NCBI RefSeq assembly: GCF_014287355.1
Contig: NZ_JACOPE010000001.1
Location: 3,162,001-3,226,000, forward strand
Reading direction: 5' to 3'
DNA length: 64,000 nucleotides
Origin: Ruminococcus hominis
GTDB lineage: Bacteria > Bacillota > Clostridia > Lachnospirales > Lachnospiraceae
Below, one piece after another: positions 62,350 through 64,000 of the stretch (its first letter is position 1; the number at the start of each line of letters is the position of its first letter). The position numbers and the translations under genes were made by a program. The notes under the pieces were generated by a model, which ran no database searches, was not told the DNA's origin, and saw only the letters and a list, made by a program, of their open reading frames with translations.

Positions 62350-63402
62350 TTACTCGTAATCTTCTATTCTCCACTCGTCTTTCCAATCAATATAAACCAT
62401 ATCTCCATCAAAACGAAGTGGTAACCATACATAATCTGCAATGGATGTATTCTGAATCGGTTCCTCTCCCATGCGGCTAAAATCAAATTCTTTCTCTTCT
62501 TCTGAATAAATACTGTTAAACATTTCCTCATAAATTGGATATTCTTTATCCATATTCTGTGGCAGCCATCGATCTGCACACGCAATGTATAAATCTTTTT
62601 TTCCTTCCACTTTAAAGATACATGAGATCTGACTGTGGAAAGATGTCTGACTCTCATCTCCAACATGAGGATTTCCCAATACTTTATATGGTCCATGCCA
62701 TGTATCTGCAACAGCTACTTCTGACGGATTTGGTAAATATCCTGTTGTTCCGGAAGTAATCAGATAATGTTTTCCTTTTCTTTTAAAATGTGCCGTTGCC
62801 TCTCTCACATATGGTGGATGTTTTCTCGGAAAATGCGTAGAATAATATCCTGTAACATCTGTATAATCTTCCGTCAGATCCGCACAAATTGTTTCCGAAT
62901 GCACACGTTCAAAGTAATAATATGCTTTTCCATCTTCTGCTACAGCAAGATCAAAATCTCCTGCATTCATTCCCAATGGCTGTAATCCTTCTTTCACCTT
63001 CGTGTATGGACCAAGAATGTGATTTGCAACCATTACAGTTTCTGTCTGTGTCTGGAAACTGTCTTTGTTCATAATTTTCATCCAACATACATATTTCTTT
63101 GTTTTCTTATTATAAATAATATGTGGTCTGTCCATACATGATTCCGGATGCAATGAAGATGTAGGATCACCTGGTTCCGGTGGAATAATAATTCCTCTGT
63201 CTTCCCAGTTATACAAATCTGTGGAACTATAACATTTCACTCCCCAATGCCAGATACCATTCACACCATCTGTTTTCTCTTTATTTTCTCCATACCAATA
63301 ATACACGCCATCAATGTACATAATAGAACCGCCATGAGCCTGAATACGATTTCCATTTGTATCCAACCATACCTTACCCGGATATATCGCCTGATTCTTC
63401 AT
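62350..63402 (-). CDS. GH43-family glycosidase (exo-beta-1,3-galactanase-like)
   Basis: The 350-residue five-bladed propeller hydrolase has the start pattern VWLDTNGNRIQAHGGSIMYI and VYYWYGENKEK, typical of the GH43_24-like exo-beta-1,3-galactanase group. Further blade motifs are DRPHIIYNKKTKKYVCWMK and GDFDLAVAEDGKAYYYFER. No signal peptide is seen, so it should work on imported oligosaccharides. It follows the sugar symporter gene by 57 bases, suggesting a small plant-glycan or mucin-oligosaccharide utilisation operon that continues right of the window. Confidence 0.8.
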   Translation of the reverse strand: MKNQAIYPGKVWLDTNGNRIQAHGGSIMYIDGVYYWYGENKEKTDGVNGIWHWGVKCYSSTDLYNWEDRGIIIPPEPGDPTSSLHPESCMDRPHIIYNKKTKKYVCWMKIMNKDSFQTQTETVMVANHILGPYTKVKEGLQPLGMNAGDFDLAVAEDGKAYYYFERVHSETICADLTEDYTDVTGYYSTHFPRKHPPYVREATAHFKRKGKHYLITSGTTGYLPNPSEVAVADTWHGPYKVLGNPHVGDESQTSFHSQISCIFKVEGKKDLYIACADRWLPQNMDKEYPIYEEMFNSIYSEEEKEFDFSRMGEEPIQNTSIADYVWLPLRFDGDMVYIDWKDEWRIEDYE

Positions 63403-63459
63403 ATTTATTTCCTTTCTCCACTATCGTAATATTTCTATAAACATTCTTTCAGCTTCACA

Positions 63460-64000
63460 CTATTTTTCTTTCTGGTGTCTTTCTTCCAGTTCTTTGACAA
63501 TTGTCGGATACTGTTTTTCCAGTTTGTAGAAGCTAAGAATAATTACACACAGAATATTTAAGACAATTGGAAGCACTACATATACAATCGTAATACCTGT
63601 TAAAGCCGATGCAGTCTGTACCTCTGCTGCACCATTATATCCTGCCCATGCAAGAATCCATCCACAGAATGCTGTTCCCAAAGCTGTACCACATTTGGAA
63701 CCAAAACTATTTACTGACATGATCAGCCCTTCCTGACGATAACCATTCTGCCACTCACCATATTCTACCGTATTACAAAGTAATGGATAAGAGCACCACT
63801 GTGTACTACATCCTACAGCAAAAATAACCGAACCTATATATACTGCCATAAGAGATGTACTTCCACCAAGACCAACGACCACACGTCCCAATGTCATAAG
63901 CAAAATACCACCAATCAGGCCGTTCTTCATACCAGTTTTTGCGATCACAGGTTTTGAAAGAGGAATCAGGAAAAGCATCGGCATGGATAAAATCATTCCT
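63460..64000 (-). CDS. Glycoside-pentoside-hexuronide (GPH) family sugar symporter, partial
   Basis: The C-terminal ~180 residues of a cation:sugar symporter are visible; the start lies beyond the right edge. Multiple membrane helices are evident (NGLIGGILLMTLGRVVVGL; LTGITIVYVVLPIVLNILCV), and the family motif VEYGEWQNGYRQEGLIMSV is present. The short charged tail ends ERHQKEK. Together with the GH43 gene downstream it points to uptake and breakdown of galactose-containing oligosaccharides. Confidence 0.85.
   Translation of the reverse strand, partial: GMILSMPMLFLIPLSKPVIAKTGMKNGLIGGILLMTLGRVVVGLGGSTSLMAVYIGSVIFAVGCSTQWCSYPLLCNTVEYGEWQNGYRQEGLIMSVNSFGSKCGTALGTAFCGWILAWAGYNGAAEVQTASALTGITIVYVVLPIVLNILCVIILSFYKLEKQYPTIVKELEERHQKEK

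Noticed and set aside
1..64000. CRISPR arrays, rRNA and tRNA genes
   Set aside because: No regularly spaced direct repeats and no tRNA T-loop or rRNA-like stretches were noticed on either strand. This was judged by eye, not by a covariance search.

Overview
This window looks like a near-origin chromosomal segment of a low-GC, Gram-positive, spore-forming anaerobe of the class Clostridia, most likely family Lachnospiraceae. The basis is the AT-rich sequence, strong GGAGG ribosome-binding sites, sporulation genes (yabP, yabQ, a spoIIE homologue, bofA, a CotS-like protein), a Clostridia-type Tad/Flp pilus locus and several families typical of Lachnospiraceae (TSCPD, DUF5702, DUF6382). Family placement is inference; no rRNA or tRNA gene was seen.

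Almost every gene from 1 to 60.3 kb lies on the minus strand. At 60.5-61.0 kb there is a gene-free, AT-rich block with seven consensus DnaA boxes, read here as a replication origin (oriC). Going left from it, bofA, then tatD/rsmA, then yabP-yabQ-divIC-spoIIE-tilS-hpt-ftsH appear in the same order as they leave oriC in Bacillus subtilis. This supports the origin call, but no dnaA or dnaN gene lies beside it.

Layout from left to right. 0-2.5 kb: nadB (cut by the window edge) behind a candidate NiaR operator, and a HipA-like kinase-fold gene with a small partner. 2.5-21.7 kb: housekeeping and sporulation block (metG, a GH13 amylase, ftsH, hpt, tilS, a membrane-domain-less spoIIE, divIC, yabQ, yabP, rqcP, hup, a CotS-like gene, cca, asnS, a large exported protein, a methyltransferase). 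21.8-26.0 kb: a two-component system, and divergent from it two tandem small RNA genes with covarying hairpins and 11-bp repeat promoters. 26.0-39.6 kb: alpha/beta hydrolase, citrate synthase, rsmA, tatD, a sigma-like protein, an ECF sigma/beta-propeller pair, then aconitase and an FHA protein flanked by inverted copies (one intact, one deleted) of an Rpn-type nuclease element. 40-44.3 kb: TSCPD protein, exported protein, a DUF4367-like membrane protein and a sigma factor separated by murG, and a HIT protein. 44.4-52.8 kb: a complete tad operon. 53-60.3 kb: bofA, dCMP deaminase, a Sua5-pseudophosphatase fusion, amidase, GH18, mecA and a DUF1858 protein. 60.3-64 kb: oriC-like region, NlpC/P60 hydrolase, GH43 enzyme and a sugar symporter cut by the right edge.

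Dispersed palindromic repeats link several intergenic regions: a GTTACTGTTCAC-ended family (four copies), a TTTATCTCAGTC palindrome family (two copies, one touching the origin region), and a 160-bp MITE-like inverted repeat. The strongest candidate for an undescribed system is the tandem small RNA locus beside the two-component system. Next are the oriC without dnaA and the Sua5-linked phosphatase domain whose two key catalytic residues are both replaced.
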